DNA of 64,000 nt from Xanthomonas sacchari (GCF_024266585.1 NZ_CP100647.1:3515001-3579000); one strand, 5' to 3'. Positions 26,273 to 34,878 are shown, counted from the stretch's first letter. Notes: generated by a model not told the origin, from the letters alone. Numbers and translations: made by a program.

Positions 26273-26602
26273 TCATTCAAGGCTCAGGCGATACGCTGCG
26301 GGAGCGCTCCAGGCAATGCGGATATAGCGCCCCCGCAGCAGCCCCTGGTCGCGCAGGAATTCGAACACCTCCGCAGGGCACCATTCCTTCCCGGCCGAGA
26401 ACGCCACGCCGATCACCCGCAGTTGCTCGAAAACCGCCGCCTTGGCGGTAGCGTCGACGGCGAACAGTTGCGACCGGCCACCACCGCAGTCCGAGAAACC
26501 GGGGCGTTCCAACGCAGGGCGTACGCTGTCATCCAGCACCTGGATGCGGACGACGTCACCATCGGCCTGTTGGACGTACGCCGCCACCGTTTTTTCAGTC
26601 AT
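26273..26602 (-). CDS. Hypothetical protein, 109 residues
   Basis: An intact small gene with ATG at 26602 and GGAGG about 10 bases upstream on its strand. Composition is that of a folded soluble protein: mixed charged and hydrophobic residues, the segment LLRGRYIRIAWSAP near the C-terminus, and no signal peptide or membrane segment. I recognise no domain. Codon use is less strictly GC-ending than in neighbouring core genes, which may indicate a lineage-specific or acquired gene. It is divergent from the short frame at 26629. Confidence 0.65.
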   Translation of the reverse strand: MTEKTVAAYVQQADGDVVRIQVLDDSVRPALERPGFSDCGGGRSQLFAVDATAKAAVFEQLRVIGVAFSAGKEWCPAEVFEFLRDQGLLRGRYIRIAWSAPAAYRLSLE

Positions 26603-26628
26603 CGCCCAGGACCTCCGAACGACGTTCC

Positions 26629-26901
26629 GTGGCCCTCAAGCGGATCCAGCGCGTGCAGCGCAGCCGGCTGTGGAAGAGCGCCGCCGTCGCGCTGGGCAGC
26701 ATGCCGCTGTCGTGCGCCAACGGCGGCTGGCTGCTGCAGTACCGGCACGACATCCGCGACGACCCACTGCGCGCGGAACGGCTGCGCGCCGACACCCCGG
26801 CCGACGTCACCCCGTGCCAGGGCCACCTGTGCGCCAACGTCGAAACCAACGGCCCGGCCGACGGCGATCGTCGACAATACCGGCTGCTGCGCCCACGCTG
26901 A
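26629..26901 (+). CDS. Possible small hypothetical protein or gene remnant
   Basis: A 90-codon frame opening with GTG. For the first ~70 codons nearly every third position is G or C, as in real genes of this genome. After that the bias collapses (codons around 26865-26880), as if the 3' end had been replaced. Residues 17-32 are hydrophobic with a Cys (PLSCANGG), which could be a weak export signal. Two further cysteines occur in TPCQGHLC. No domain recognised. It may be a truncated gene. Only 26 bases separate its start from the divergent gene at 26602. Confidence 0.35.
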   Translation: MALKRIQRVQRSRLWKSAAVALGSMPLSCANGGWLLQYRHDIRDDPLRAERLRADTPADVTPCQGHLCANVETNGPADGDRRQYRLLRPR

Positions 26902-26951
26902 TTCCGCGCCAAGGGGCAGGAACCGGGGCGGCAGGCCGCCCCGCCGCGCTC

Positions 26952-27608
26952 TTAACGCACGATACGCGGGCGCGGCGGCTTGCGCTTGCCGAACGGCGGC
27001 TGGCCGCGCCAGTAGCGGATCATCAGCCAGCCGAACAGCATGCCGCCCAGATGCGCGAAATGCGCCACGCCCGGCTGCAGGCCGGTGAAGCCCATCAGCA
27101 GTTCCAGCGCGCCGAACACGATGACGAAGGTGCGCGCCTTCATCGGGATCGGCGGGAACAGCAGCATCACCCGCTGGTTCGGGAACAGCATGCCGAAGGC
27201 CAGCAGCAGGCCGAAGATGCCGCCGGAGGCGCCCAGGGTCGGATACGGCTCGTTGCCGTTGCTGAGCATCCACCAGCCGACCAGCAACTGGCACAGGCCG
27301 GCGCCGACCACGCAGACCAGGTAGTAGGTCAGGAAGCGCTTGTTGCCCCAGGTCTGCTCCAGCGGCCCGCCGAACATGTACAGCGCCAGCATGTTGAACA
27401 GCAGATGCGAGAAGCCGCCGTGCAGGAAGCCGTAGGTCAGCAGCTGCCAGAGCTGGAAGTTCTGCCCGGGCGAGAACGCATCGAAGGCGCCGATCGGCCA
27501 CAGCATGAAGGGCGCGAACGTGTCCATGCCGAGCAGCATCTGCAGCAGGAACACCACGATGTTGCCGATCAGCAGCGCTTGGGTGACGGGCGGAAGTCTG
27601 GGAAACAT
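26952..27608 (-). CDS. Rhomboid family intramembrane serine protease
   Basis: A 218-residue protein with about six transmembrane segments. The rhomboid signature is complete: HGGFSHLLFNMLALYMFG (the helix-2/L1 motif), catalytic Ser in GASGGIFG (near residue 127) and catalytic His in the last helix, GVAHFAHLGGMLFG. The family cleaves single-pass membrane proteins within the bilayer; substrates here are unknown. A basic proline-rich tail (KRKPPRPRIVR) is cytoplasmic. ATG 27608 (MFPRLPPVTQ) was chosen; the longer in-frame extension contains no membrane segment and no ribosome binding site. Confidence 0.94.
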   Translation of the reverse strand: MFPRLPPVTQALLIGNIVVFLLQMLLGMDTFAPFMLWPIGAFDAFSPGQNFQLWQLLTYGFLHGGFSHLLFNMLALYMFGGPLEQTWGNKRFLTYYLVCVVGAGLCQLLVGWWMLSNGNEPYPTLGASGGIFGLLLAFGMLFPNQRVMLLFPPIPMKARTFVIVFGALELLMGFTGLQPGVAHFAHLGGMLFGWLMIRYWRGQPPFGKRKPPRPRIVR

Positions 27609-27740
27609 GGTCGGGTCCGTGGCAACTGCCCCCATCATAGCCGCTCGCCCTTGCCGGCACCCCAACCAATGCAGCGGCCTTCGCCTCTGGACCTAGAGCG
27701 TGCCCTGGGAACCGCCACAGCCGTCTCGATCGCCATCCTG

Positions 27741-27936
27741 TGGGAGCGACTTCAGTCGCGACGAGCGGCGCCGGCCGACCCGCGGACTGCGCAAAAGGCG
27801 TCGGGACTGAAGTCCCTCCGACAAGAGCAGGCCCCCTCTTCCAAGGGAGATCACCAGTGGCAGCTTTCGTAGGAGCGGCTTCAGCCGCGACGGCGCGTTC
27901 CCGGTCAAGCCCGTCGCGGCTGAAGCCGCTCCTAGG
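27741..27936. repeat. REP-like hairpin cluster, including an inverted pair
   Basis: Three units: TGGGAGCGACTTCAGTCGCG at 27741, TAGGAGCGGCTTCAGCCGCG at 27870, and its inverted copy at 27910-27936. Each has an imperfect palindrome centred on CTTCAG. The pair at 27870-27936 forms a BIME-like inverted module. A related GGGACTGAAGTCCCT unit lies near 27807. They occupy the gap between rhomboid and the alkyltransferase-like gene. Confidence 0.85.
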
Positions 27937-27958
27937 GACGGATGATGGCCGGGCGTCG

Positions 27959-28336
27959 CTACGCCGGTCCCCACACCTCGGCATCGAGATCGCGCGCCGG
28001 CGCCGGCGCGCGCTTCACCCGACCGCCCTGCACTACCACGCCCTCGGCGCGCAGGCGCTGGCATTGTTCGCGATAGCCAGGCGCGCCTTCGGGAAAGGCG
28101 ATGCGGCCGTCGCTGCGCAGGACCCGGTGCCAGGGCAGCGCGGGGTCGGCGTTGCCGCCGAGCAGGCGTGCCACCAGTCGCGCGCGTCCCGGCAACCCGG
28201 CCAGCATCGCCACCTCGCCATAGCCGCGCACCTGGCCCGGCGGGATCGCACGGATCGTCGCCAGGATCCGCGCATGCGCCGCGGCCGCCGTCGGCGCGGC
28301 CGGTGCCGCCGCTGCGGGCGCCCGCCGTGGACTCAT
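27959..28336 (-). CDS. Alkyltransferase-like (ATL) DNA-repair protein
   Basis: A 125-residue protein of the O6-alkylguanine-DNA alkyltransferase fold. The active-site motif PCHRV of MGMT is PWHRV here (Pro68-Val72), so the alkyl-acceptor Cys is Trp. This is the hallmark of ATL proteins, which bind O6-alkylguanine without removing it and direct nucleotide excision repair to the lesion. The DNA-recognition segment IPPGQVRGYGEVAMLAGLPG is present. An alanine-rich N-terminal extension of about 20 residues is unusual but harmless. Its ATG overlaps the stop of the DMT exporter (ATGA at 28336-28333), so the two are translationally coupled. Confidence 0.92.
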   Translation of the reverse strand: MSPRRAPAAAAPAAPTAAAAHARILATIRAIPPGQVRGYGEVAMLAGLPGRARLVARLLGGNADPALPWHRVLRSDGRIAFPEGAPGYREQCQRLRAEGVVVQGGRVKRAPAPARDLDAEVWGPA

Positions 28337-29268
28337 GCCGGCCGCGCCCGCACCGGCCGCGACACCAGCAGCACCCCGCCCAGCACCAGCACGGTGCCGG
28401 CGATCTGCCACGGCCCCATCGCCTCGTCCAGCAACAGCACGCTGAGCACGATGGTCGACACCGGGCCGAGCATGCCGATCTGCGCCGCCAGCGCCGAGCC
28501 GATGCGCTGCACCGCCAGCATCGTCGCCAACACCGGCACTGCCGTGCACAACGTGCCGTTGAGCAGCGACAGCGCGTACACCGGCGCCGGCAGGGCCAGC
28601 GCGTGCAGCGGCCGCAGCAGCAGGAACTGGGCGATGCACAGCGCGCAGGCGACCAGGCTGGCGTAGGCGGTCAGCCGCACCGCGCCGACCCGCGCCACCA
28701 GTTGCCCGCTGCCGACCAGATAGGCCGCATAGGCCAGCGCGCTGCCGAACACCAGCAGGCTGCCCCAGGCCGTGCGCGCGCCGCCGATGCGCAGGTCGTG
28801 ACCGAACGCCAGCAGCACGCCCAGGTAGCTCAACGCCAGCGCCCACAACTGCCGCCGCTGCGGCCGGCGCCGCCACAGCAGCACGCCGATCAGCAGCACC
28901 AGGGTCGGGGTGAGGTACAGGATCAGCCGCTCCAGGGTGGCGGTGATGTAGGCCAGGCCCAGGAAATCCAGGAAGCTGGCCAGGTAGTAGCCGAGCACGC
29001 CCAGCGCGACGATCCGCCAGCGGTCGCCCGGCTGCAGCGGCGGCGCGCGCCGCGCCGCCCACAGCGCCATCGCCGCGAAGCACGGCAGCGCCACCAGCAT
29101 GCGCAAGGCCAGCAGGGTCACCGCATCGACGCCGTAACGGTAGCCGAGCTTGACGATGATCGCCTTGCCGGAGAACGCGATCGCGCCGCCGGCAGCGAGC
29201 AGGATGCCGCCGAGACCGGCCTGCGGGGCGGCGGGAGCGATGGCGCTGGACGTGCCGGGCGCGCTCAT
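28333..29268 (-). CDS. EamA/DMT-superfamily transporter
   Basis: A 311-residue inner-membrane protein with about ten hydrophobic helices in two EamA repeats (GGAIAFSGKAIIVKLGYRYG near the N-terminus, GSLLVFGSALAYAAYLVGSG at the start of the second half). The C-terminal repeat ends in ILSVLLLDEAMGPWQIAGTV, the typical EamA closing pattern. Such proteins export metabolites such as amino acids or purines; the substrate cannot be read from sequence. It is the upstream gene of a two-gene unit with the ATL protein, sharing an ATGA overlap. Confidence 0.9.
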   Translation of the reverse strand: MSAPGTSSAIAPAAPQAGLGGILLAAGGAIAFSGKAIIVKLGYRYGVDAVTLLALRMLVALPCFAAMALWAARRAPPLQPGDRWRIVALGVLGYYLASFLDFLGLAYITATLERLILYLTPTLVLLIGVLLWRRRPQRRQLWALALSYLGVLLAFGHDLRIGGARTAWGSLLVFGSALAYAAYLVGSGQLVARVGAVRLTAYASLVACALCIAQFLLLRPLHALALPAPVYALSLLNGTLCTAVPVLATMLAVQRIGSALAAQIGMLGPVSTIVLSVLLLDEAMGPWQIAGTVLVLGGVLLVSRPVRARPA

Positions 29269-29728
29269 CGCGCACCGCCGCGGCAAGGACAAGAGGAAAC
29301 GTGCATCCCGCCATTCTACGGCGCCGCGGTCGGCTGGCCGTCGCATCGCCACTGTGGCGGACGAAGATCCTGCAGAGGTCGGCGCCGCCGACCCAATTGG
29401 CCGGACCGGCGGCCAGGCAGTGCCGACCCGCCTGAGCGCGGCCGGCTCGGCGTACCTGGCGATCGTGTGCCTGTTGCCGGACGCACCGCAGGCCCAGCGC
29501 GCACTTCGGTTCATCGCCACGGCACGGGGTCTCACTCCGACGCAGCCATACAGCCGGCCCAGATCCCGGCATGGCGACGGATGCACACGCCTCCATTGTG
29601 CTCGGCTTCGGTGGACAGGCCCACCTCGCCGGCGAGCGACGGCATGCCAAGCCGCTCCGCCATCGGTTCGCCGTCCCCACCGGCGAACCGTGCCGATCGC
29701 GCGTGCAACAACGACGCGCGACGCCGCC
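29269..29728. other. Non-coding interval between the EamA transporter and glutathione reductase
   Basis: About 460 bases with no convincing gene. Open frames are short, cysteine/arginine-rich and lack ribosome binding sites. The interval should hold the 3' end of the glutathione reductase transcript and the promoter of the transporter-ATL pair. No repeat of the REP or GGGAAT families was seen. Confidence 0.45.
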
Positions 29729-31090
29729 TCAGCGCATCAGCACCACTTCCTCGGCCGAGGTCGGATGGATCGCCACGGTGTCCTCCAGTTGCTGCTTGGT
29801 CACGCCCAGCTTCAACGCCACCGCGAAGCCCTGCAGGATCTCGTCGGCGCCGTCGCCGAGCAGGTGGAAGCCGACCACGCGCTCCTCGGCACCGACGCAC
29901 ACCAGCTTGAACAGGCTGCGCTGCGGCGAGTCGGCCAGCGCCTGCAGCATCGGCCGGAAGTTGCTGCGGTACACGCGCACCGCGTCGGCGCCGTAGCGCT
30001 CGCGCGCCTGTTCCTCGCCCAGCCCGACCTGGCCCAGCGGCGGATGCGAGAACACCACGCTGGGCACGTTCTCGTAGTCCAGCCGCGCCTGCGGCCGGTC
30101 GCCGAACACCCGGTCCATCAGCTTGCGCCCGGCGGCGATCGCCACCGGGGTCAGGCCAACCTTGCCGGCCACGTCGCCGATCGCGTACAGCCCCGGCACG
30201 TCGGTGTTCTGGTAGGCGTCCACCACGATCTCGTGCTTGTCGCCCAGGCGCACGCCCAGCGCTTCCAGGCCCAGGTCGCGGCTGTTGGGCCGGCGCCCGA
30301 TCGCGAAGAACACCTTGTCGACGCTGTCGCCCGGCTGTCCCTGCGCATCGACCACGCACAGCCCCTCACCGCTGCGGCGCAGGGCGCTGGCGCGATAACC
30401 GAAATGCAGGCGCACGCCCTGGTGGCGCAGGTTCTCGGCGAGCTGCCGCGCCAGTTCCGCGTCGAACCGCTCCAGCAGGCGCTCGCCCTGCACGTACAGC
30501 TCCACCCGGCTGCCCAGCGCCTGCAGCAGCCCGGCCAGCTCCACCGCGATGTAGCCGCCGCCGACGATCGCCACCCGCGGCGGCGCCTCGCACAGGTTGA
30601 AGAAATCGTCCGAGATCAGGCCCAGGTCGGCGCCTTCGATGTCAGGCCGCAGCGCGCGCGCGCCGGTGGCGATCACCACGTGCTTGGCGCTGACACGCAC
30701 GCCGTCGTCGCATTCGACGGTGTGCGCATCGACCAGCCGCCCGCGCCGCGGGATCAGCACCACGCCATCGGCATCCAGCCGACGCCGGTAGCTGGCGTGG
30801 ATGTTGCCGATGTAGCCCTGGCGATGCGCCACCAGTTCCGCCCACGACAGCGTGGCCTCGGGAATGGCGAAACCGACCGCGCGCGCCAGGTCGATGCGCT
30901 CGACCAGGTCCGCCGCCAGCCACATCGCCTTCTTCGGCACGCAGCCGACGTTGACGCAGGTGCCGCCGAGCGCGTTCGGCTCCAGGATCGCCACCCGCGC
31001 GCCGTGGCTGGCGGCGCGGAACGCGGTGGCCAGGCCGCCGGAACCGCCGCCCAGCACCAGCAGGTCGTAATCGCGGATCGGCGCGCTCAT
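29729..31090 (-). CDS. gor: Glutathione-disulfide reductase
   Basis: A 453-residue flavoprotein disulfide reductase. FAD site LLVLGGGSGGLATAFRAA near the N-terminus; redox-active pair Cys45/Cys50 in GGTCVNVGCVPKK; second Rossmann motif VAIVGGGYIAVELAGLLQ for NADPH; GLYAIGDVAGKVGLTPVAIAAGR; and the C-terminal active-site base in VAIHPTSAEEVVLMR. This C-terminus and the AxGRRPN segment are those of glutathione reductases rather than lipoamide dehydrogenases. It keeps glutathione reduced in the cytoplasm at the expense of NADPH. Confidence 0.93.
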   Translation of the reverse strand: MSAPIRDYDLLVLGGGSGGLATAFRAASHGARVAILEPNALGGTCVNVGCVPKKAMWLAADLVERIDLARAVGFAIPEATLSWAELVAHRQGYIGNIHASYRRRLDADGVVLIPRRGRLVDAHTVECDDGVRVSAKHVVIATGARALRPDIEGADLGLISDDFFNLCEAPPRVAIVGGGYIAVELAGLLQALGSRVELYVQGERLLERFDAELARQLAENLRHQGVRLHFGYRASALRRSGEGLCVVDAQGQPGDSVDKVFFAIGRRPNSRDLGLEALGVRLGDKHEIVVDAYQNTDVPGLYAIGDVAGKVGLTPVAIAAGRKLMDRVFGDRPQARLDYENVPSVVFSHPPLGQVGLGEEQARERYGADAVRVYRSNFRPMLQALADSPQRSLFKLVCVGAEERVVGFHLLGDGADEILQGFAVALKLGVTKQQLEDTVAIHPTSAEEVVLMR

Positions 31091-31247
31091 CGCGCACGCT
31101 CGGCGCGCGGCGGGGCGGCATCGCTGGCGGGCCGGTGCCCGCCTCTCACATCGTCCATCGGCTGTCCTGTCGCAGGTCTCGGTCGCCGCGGAGCATGCCA
31201 TGGCCGGCCACGCGGCAGATGTGAGGACGCCACCGCCGCGCCCGCGC

Positions 31248-32489
31248 TCAGGCCGCGTCGCGGCGCCGCATCGGCTGCCAGTGCAGGTAGCTGGCCGACC
31301 GCCACAGCCACTCCACCGGGCCGAAGCGGAAGCGCCGCAACCACCAGTGCGACAGCACCACCTGCAGCGCAAACAGCACGACCGCGAACGGGATCTGCCA
31401 GGCGCGCGGCAAGCGTTCGAAGTAGCCGAAGCCATAGCCGTAGAACAGCGTGGTGCACACCAGCGACTGCAGCAGGTAGTTGCTCAGCGCCATGCGCCCC
31501 GCCGGCGCCAGCCACTGCAGCGCCGGCGCGGCGCGCACCAGCCACGCCGCATAGCCCAGCGCCATCAGGCCACTGGCGACGCTGGCCAGGGCGTAGGCGC
31601 AGGTCAGGCGCAGATCCAGCCGCGCCGGATCCATCCACGGCTCCAGCCGGAAGCTCAGCAGCATCAGCGCCAGGCCCAGCGGCAGCATGCCCCAGCGCAG
31701 CACCGCCAGCAGCCGCGGGAAGCGCTGCGGTTGCGCGGCCAGGCCGCTGCGCACGCACCAGGCGCCGAGCAGGAACATGCCGAAGATGGTGGGCGCGTTG
31801 AACAACAGCCCGCTCAGCGATTCGACCAGGTCGCGCGCGCGCTGCGCGGTGGCCTGGAGGTAGCTGCCGTGGCCGAACACCGCGCGCTGCTGCGCCAGCG
31901 CCGCGGCGTTGTGCTGCGCCTGTTGGGCCATGTCGCGCTGCCACTGCGCAGCACCGTGCGGATCGGCCTGCGCCGCCGAGGCGACCGCGCCGATCAACAG
32001 CCACAGCGCCGGCGCGAACAGGTAGACCACCAGCGCCATGCCGGGCAGCCAGCGCGTGGGCGCCTCGCGGAACGCCAGCAGCATGAACGCCAGCAGCGCG
32101 TAGCTGACCAGGATGTCGCCGGACCACAGCAGCAGCGCGTGCAGCAGGCCGATCAGCAGCAACCCCGCGCTGCGGCGCAGGAAGAACCCGCCGAACGGGC
32201 GCCGCGCGGTCTCGGCGCGCTGCGCCATCACCGCAAAGCCCATGCCGAACAGCAACGAGAACAAGGTGTAGAACTTGCCCTGCACCAGGATGTAGACCAG
32301 CGCATCGGCAATGCGGTCGGCGCCGCGCAGGGCAGGATCCAGGCCGGTCATCGCCGCGTCCAGCGGACCGACGAAGCCCTCGATGTTCATCAGCAGGATG
32401 CCCAGCAGCGCGAAGCCGCGCAGCACGTCCAGCGTGGCGATGCGCTCGGCGGGCGCGACGGGCTGCAACACGGGGGCGGAAGTGGCCAA
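31248..32489 (-). CDS. DUF418 family membrane protein
   Basis: A 413-residue inner-membrane protein with about nine to ten hydrophobic segments. It opens with the family signature RIATLDVLRGFALLGILLMNI, which is shared by heparan-alpha-glucosaminide acetyltransferase-like and YeiB-like proteins. The DUF418 region in the C-terminal half reads APAGRMALSNYLLQSLVCT and FGPVEWLWR. Function is not established; acyl transfer to an envelope molecule is a guess from the fold. It is preceded by slyD on the same strand with 140 bases between. Confidence 0.9.
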   Translation of the reverse strand: MATSAPVLQPVAPAERIATLDVLRGFALLGILLMNIEGFVGPLDAAMTGLDPALRGADRIADALVYILVQGKFYTLFSLLFGMGFAVMAQRAETARRPFGGFFLRRSAGLLLIGLLHALLLWSGDILVSYALLAFMLLAFREAPTRWLPGMALVVYLFAPALWLLIGAVASAAQADPHGAAQWQRDMAQQAQHNAAALAQQRAVFGHGSYLQATAQRARDLVESLSGLLFNAPTIFGMFLLGAWCVRSGLAAQPQRFPRLLAVLRWGMLPLGLALMLLSFRLEPWMDPARLDLRLTCAYALASVASGLMALGYAAWLVRAAPALQWLAPAGRMALSNYLLQSLVCTTLFYGYGFGYFERLPRAWQIPFAVVLFALQVVLSHWWLRRFRFGPVEWLWRSASYLHWQPMRRRDAA

Positions 32490-32592
32490 GGCGGCACCAG
32501 GCGGAAGGCTGGCGATTGTCCCTCGCCGCGATCAGGAGGGCCGCCGGCGTCCGCGGCGGCGCGACGGCGCCGCTGCGCGCGGCACCAGGGCC

Positions 32593-32619
32593 GGCGGCAC
32601 CGGCGCGACCGGTGCCGCC
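32593..32619 (-). terminator. Strong hairpin just downstream of slyD
   Basis: An 11-bp perfect stem (GGCGGCACCGG / CCGGTGCCGCC) with a CGCGA loop starts 11 bases after the slyD stop codon. It has no T tract. It may terminate or attenuate the slyD transcript before the DUF418 gene. Confidence 0.5.
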
Positions 32620-32629
32620 GCCAGGGCGA

Positions 32630-33109
32630 TCAGTGCTGGTGGCCGCCGTCGCCGTGCACGTGGCCGTGCTCGATCTCTTCGGCGCTGGCCTCGCGCACGT
32701 CGACGATCTCCACGTCGAAGTGCAGGTCCTTGCCGGCCATCGGGTGGTTGAGATCGACGTCGACCACGCTCATGCCGACCTTCTGCACGGTCACCGCGCG
32801 CGGGCCGAAGTTGGTCTGCAGCACCACCTGGCTGCCCGGCTGCAGCTTGGCCGCGCCGAAATGCTTCTTCGGCACGCGCTGGCTCAGGCCCTCGCGGTAT
32901 TCGCCGTAGGCGTCCTTGGCGGCCACGTCGACGCCGAAGCTGTCGCCGGCGGCCTTGTCCAGCATCGCGTTCTCCAGGCCCGGGATGATGTTGCCGTGGC
33001 CGATCAGGATCACCAGCGGATCGCGATCCTTGGAGCTTTCGATCGGCGCCTGACCGACTTCCGAAACGGTGTAGTGGAAACGGACGACGCGGTCTTTTTC
33101 GATCTTCAT
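32630..33109 (-). CDS. slyD: SlyD-type FKBP peptidyl-prolyl cis-trans isomerase
   Basis: A 159-residue cytoplasmic foldase. The FKBP core includes VRFHYTVSEVG, PLVILIGHGNIIPGLENAMLD, and the insert-in-flap chaperone domain EAYG-like DAYGEYREGLSQRVPKKHF. The closing segment is NHPMAGKDLHFDVEIVDVREAS. The C-terminus is short and His-rich (EHGHVHGDGGHQH), consistent with the Ni/Zn-binding tail of SlyD, though much shorter than the E. coli tail. The start was set at ATG 33109; a GTG two codons upstream is possible. It is divergent from the NlpC/P60 gene at 33219. Confidence 0.93.
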   Translation of the reverse strand: MKIEKDRVVRFHYTVSEVGQAPIESSKDRDPLVILIGHGNIIPGLENAMLDKAAGDSFGVDVAAKDAYGEYREGLSQRVPKKHFGAAKLQPGSQVVLQTNFGPRAVTVQKVGMSVVDVDLNHPMAGKDLHFDVEIVDVREASAEEIEHGHVHGDGGHQH

Positions 33110-33218
33110 GTGCACTCTGCGCTGTGGCTGCCGGGGGCAGACGGGATGGGCGGCTTGTCGGCCGCCGGGAGCGCCGCCATGATGGCGGCCTTCTGAGGTC
33201 GCGCATTATCCCGGCTCC

Positions 33219-33761
33219 ATGCACAACACGCCAGTTTCGCCGCGCGGCCGCCGCGCGCTCCCGTGGTGGCTTCCGCTGCTGTGCGCCGCGGCGCTGGCGG
33301 CCTGCGGACGCCATGAGGTCCGCCACACCCGCCCCGCGCCGGTGGCGGTGCGCGACTGGCCGCAGGTGGCGCCGGCCGATCCGGGCGCGGCCAACGCGGT
33401 GCTGATGCGCGCGCTGGGCTTGGTCGGCACGCCCTACCGCTACGGCGGCAACACCCCCGAGTCCGGGTTCGACTGCAGCGGCCTGGTCGCCTACGTCTAC
33501 CGCGACATGCTCGACCTGCGGCTGCCGCGCACCTCGCGCGAGCTGGCCGCCGTGCAGGGGCCGCGGATCGACCCGCAACGCCTGAGCACCGGCGACCTGG
33601 TGTTCTTCGGCAGCGCAGGAAGTGTGACGCACGTCGGGATTTACGTCGGCGAAGGCCGCTTCGTGCACGCCCCCAGCACCGGCGGAACGGTCCGCCTGGA
33701 TTCGCTGGACGGGGCCTACTGGCGGGACCATTACACCGGCGCGAAACGGGTTTTGCACTGA
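33219..33761 (+). CDS. NlpC/P60 peptidoglycan endopeptidase, lipoprotein
   Basis: A 180-residue exported hydrolase with a lipoprotein signal ending LAAC near residue 29. The NlpC/P60 domain follows: GTPYRYGG, catalytic Cys86 in GFDCSGLVAYVY, DLVFFGSAGSVTHVGIYVGEGRFVHAP with the catalytic His, and a terminal YWRDHYTGAKRVL. Such enzymes cleave gamma-D-Glu to diaminopimelate links or similar stem-peptide bonds. A second NlpC/P60 gene follows 107 bases downstream; the two are paralogues with different N-terminal regions and probably overlapping roles in cell-wall turnover. Confidence 0.93.
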   Translation: MHNTPVSPRGRRALPWWLPLLCAAALAACGRHEVRHTRPAPVAVRDWPQVAPADPGAANAVLMRALGLVGTPYRYGGNTPESGFDCSGLVAYVYRDMLDLRLPRTSRELAAVQGPRIDPQRLSTGDLVFFGSAGSVTHVGIYVGEGRFVHAPSTGGTVRLDSLDGAYWRDHYTGAKRVLH

Positions 33762-33868
33762 ACTGTGATTTCACCCACATTCATAATTACGGAAATTTAA
33801 CTTTATTTGAACTTTCTCTTGCCGCCAGCAGGGCATGATCCCCCATCGTTTTATTTTGTGATCCAAGC

Positions 33869-34711
33869 GTGACGACCGAAGCCAAGACCTCTCCAGGCAA
33901 GCCCGCCGCTCCCCGCCGGACCGCTTTCCGTCTTTTCTGCACCGCCTCGCTCTGTTTCACGGCCCTCCCGGCCCTGGCCCAGTCCGCTTCCACCGACACC
34001 GTCGTCCCGGAAGCGATCGCCACCGTCGCCCCCGCTCCAGCATCGGTGAGCGCCGTGGCGACCACCGCTCCGGCGCCCGCGCAGGCCGCCACCGCTACCG
34101 TCACCGCCTCGGCCAAGCCGGCCGCCGCTGTCCAAGCGTCCGCGCCGTCGCGCAGCAAGGCCGACGCCGCCGCGACCGCCACCCTGGCCGCCCTGCTGCC
34201 GCACCTGGCCGCCAACGACACCATTCCGCTGATGGACCGCTCGGCGATGTTCGCCGGCGACATCAGCCGCCTGCTGGCCAACTACGACGTGTCCCAGCCG
34301 ATCCCGCGCGAAGGCGTGGTGCCGGGCGGCGACAAGGTGCAGTCGGTGCTCAAGCGCGCCATGGCGCTGCTGGGCACCCCGTACCGCTGGGGCGGCGAGG
34401 ACACCGAAGGCTTCGACTGCAGCGGCCTGGTCGGCTACGTGTTCCGCACCGCGCTGGGCATCGAACTGCCGCGCGTGTCGCGCGAGATGGCCCGCGAGGC
34501 CAACGCCCAGCTGATCAAGGACCGCGACGCGCTGGCCCCGGGCGACCTGGTGTTCTTCGGCCGCAAGGGCCGCGTCGACCACGTCGGCCTGTACGTCGGC
34601 GAGGGCCGCTTCCTGCACGCCCCCAGCCGCGGCAAGGACGTGCGCGTGGACACGCTGACCTCCGGCTACTGGGGCGAGAAGTTCGTGCAGGCGCGCCGCG
34701 TGGCGATGTAA
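33869..34711 (+). CDS. NlpC/P60 peptidoglycan endopeptidase with long Ala/Pro-rich N-terminal region
   Basis: A 280-residue exported protein starting at GTG. The signal peptide ends at about PALAQS (residue 38). Residues 39-110 are a low-complexity Ala/Thr/Pro/Val linker, then a helical stretch (AALLPHLAANDTIPLMDRS). The catalytic domain has GTPYRWGGEDTEGFDCSGLVGYVF (abridged; Cys184), and DLVFFGRKGRVDHVGLYVGEGRFLHAP with His238. Ends in YWGEKFVQARRVAM. Compared with its upstream paralogue it is not a lipoprotein. The 107 bases between them are AT-rich (33762-33868), suggesting this gene has its own promoter. A good terminator follows. Confidence 0.92.
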   Translation: MTTEAKTSPGKPAAPRRTAFRLFCTASLCFTALPALAQSASTDTVVPEAIATVAPAPASVSAVATTAPAPAQAATATVTASAKPAAAVQASAPSRSKADAAATATLAALLPHLAANDTIPLMDRSAMFAGDISRLLANYDVSQPIPREGVVPGGDKVQSVLKRAMALLGTPYRWGGEDTEGFDCSGLVGYVFRTALGIELPRVSREMAREANAQLIKDRDALAPGDLVFFGRKGRVDHVGLYVGEGRFLHAPSRGKDVRVDTLTSGYWGEKFVQARRVAM

Positions 34712-34739
34712 GCCCCCCCGTCTGCACGCAATGCGAAGA

Positions 34740-34767
34740 AAGGCCGCTGGCGACAGCGGCCTTTTTT
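34740..34767 (+). terminator. Rho-independent terminator after NlpC/P60 gene pair
   Basis: A 10-bp stem (AAGGCCGCTG / CAGCGGCCTT) with loop GCGA is followed by a T run, 28 bases after the stop codon. Confidence 0.92.
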
Positions 34768-34878
34768 ATTCGCCGTCATTGCCGCTACGGTTCCGCGCGG
34801 CCCGCCTGGAGCGTCATCGCCGCCGTCCGCGTTGTCCGCCGGCACGCTAAGCTGGTCCGCCTCGATCGCGTCACCGGG

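Noticed and set aside
27959-28336. Active O6-methylguanine-DNA methyltransferase
   Set aside because: The acceptor cysteine of PCHRV is tryptophan, which defines the non-enzymatic ATL group.
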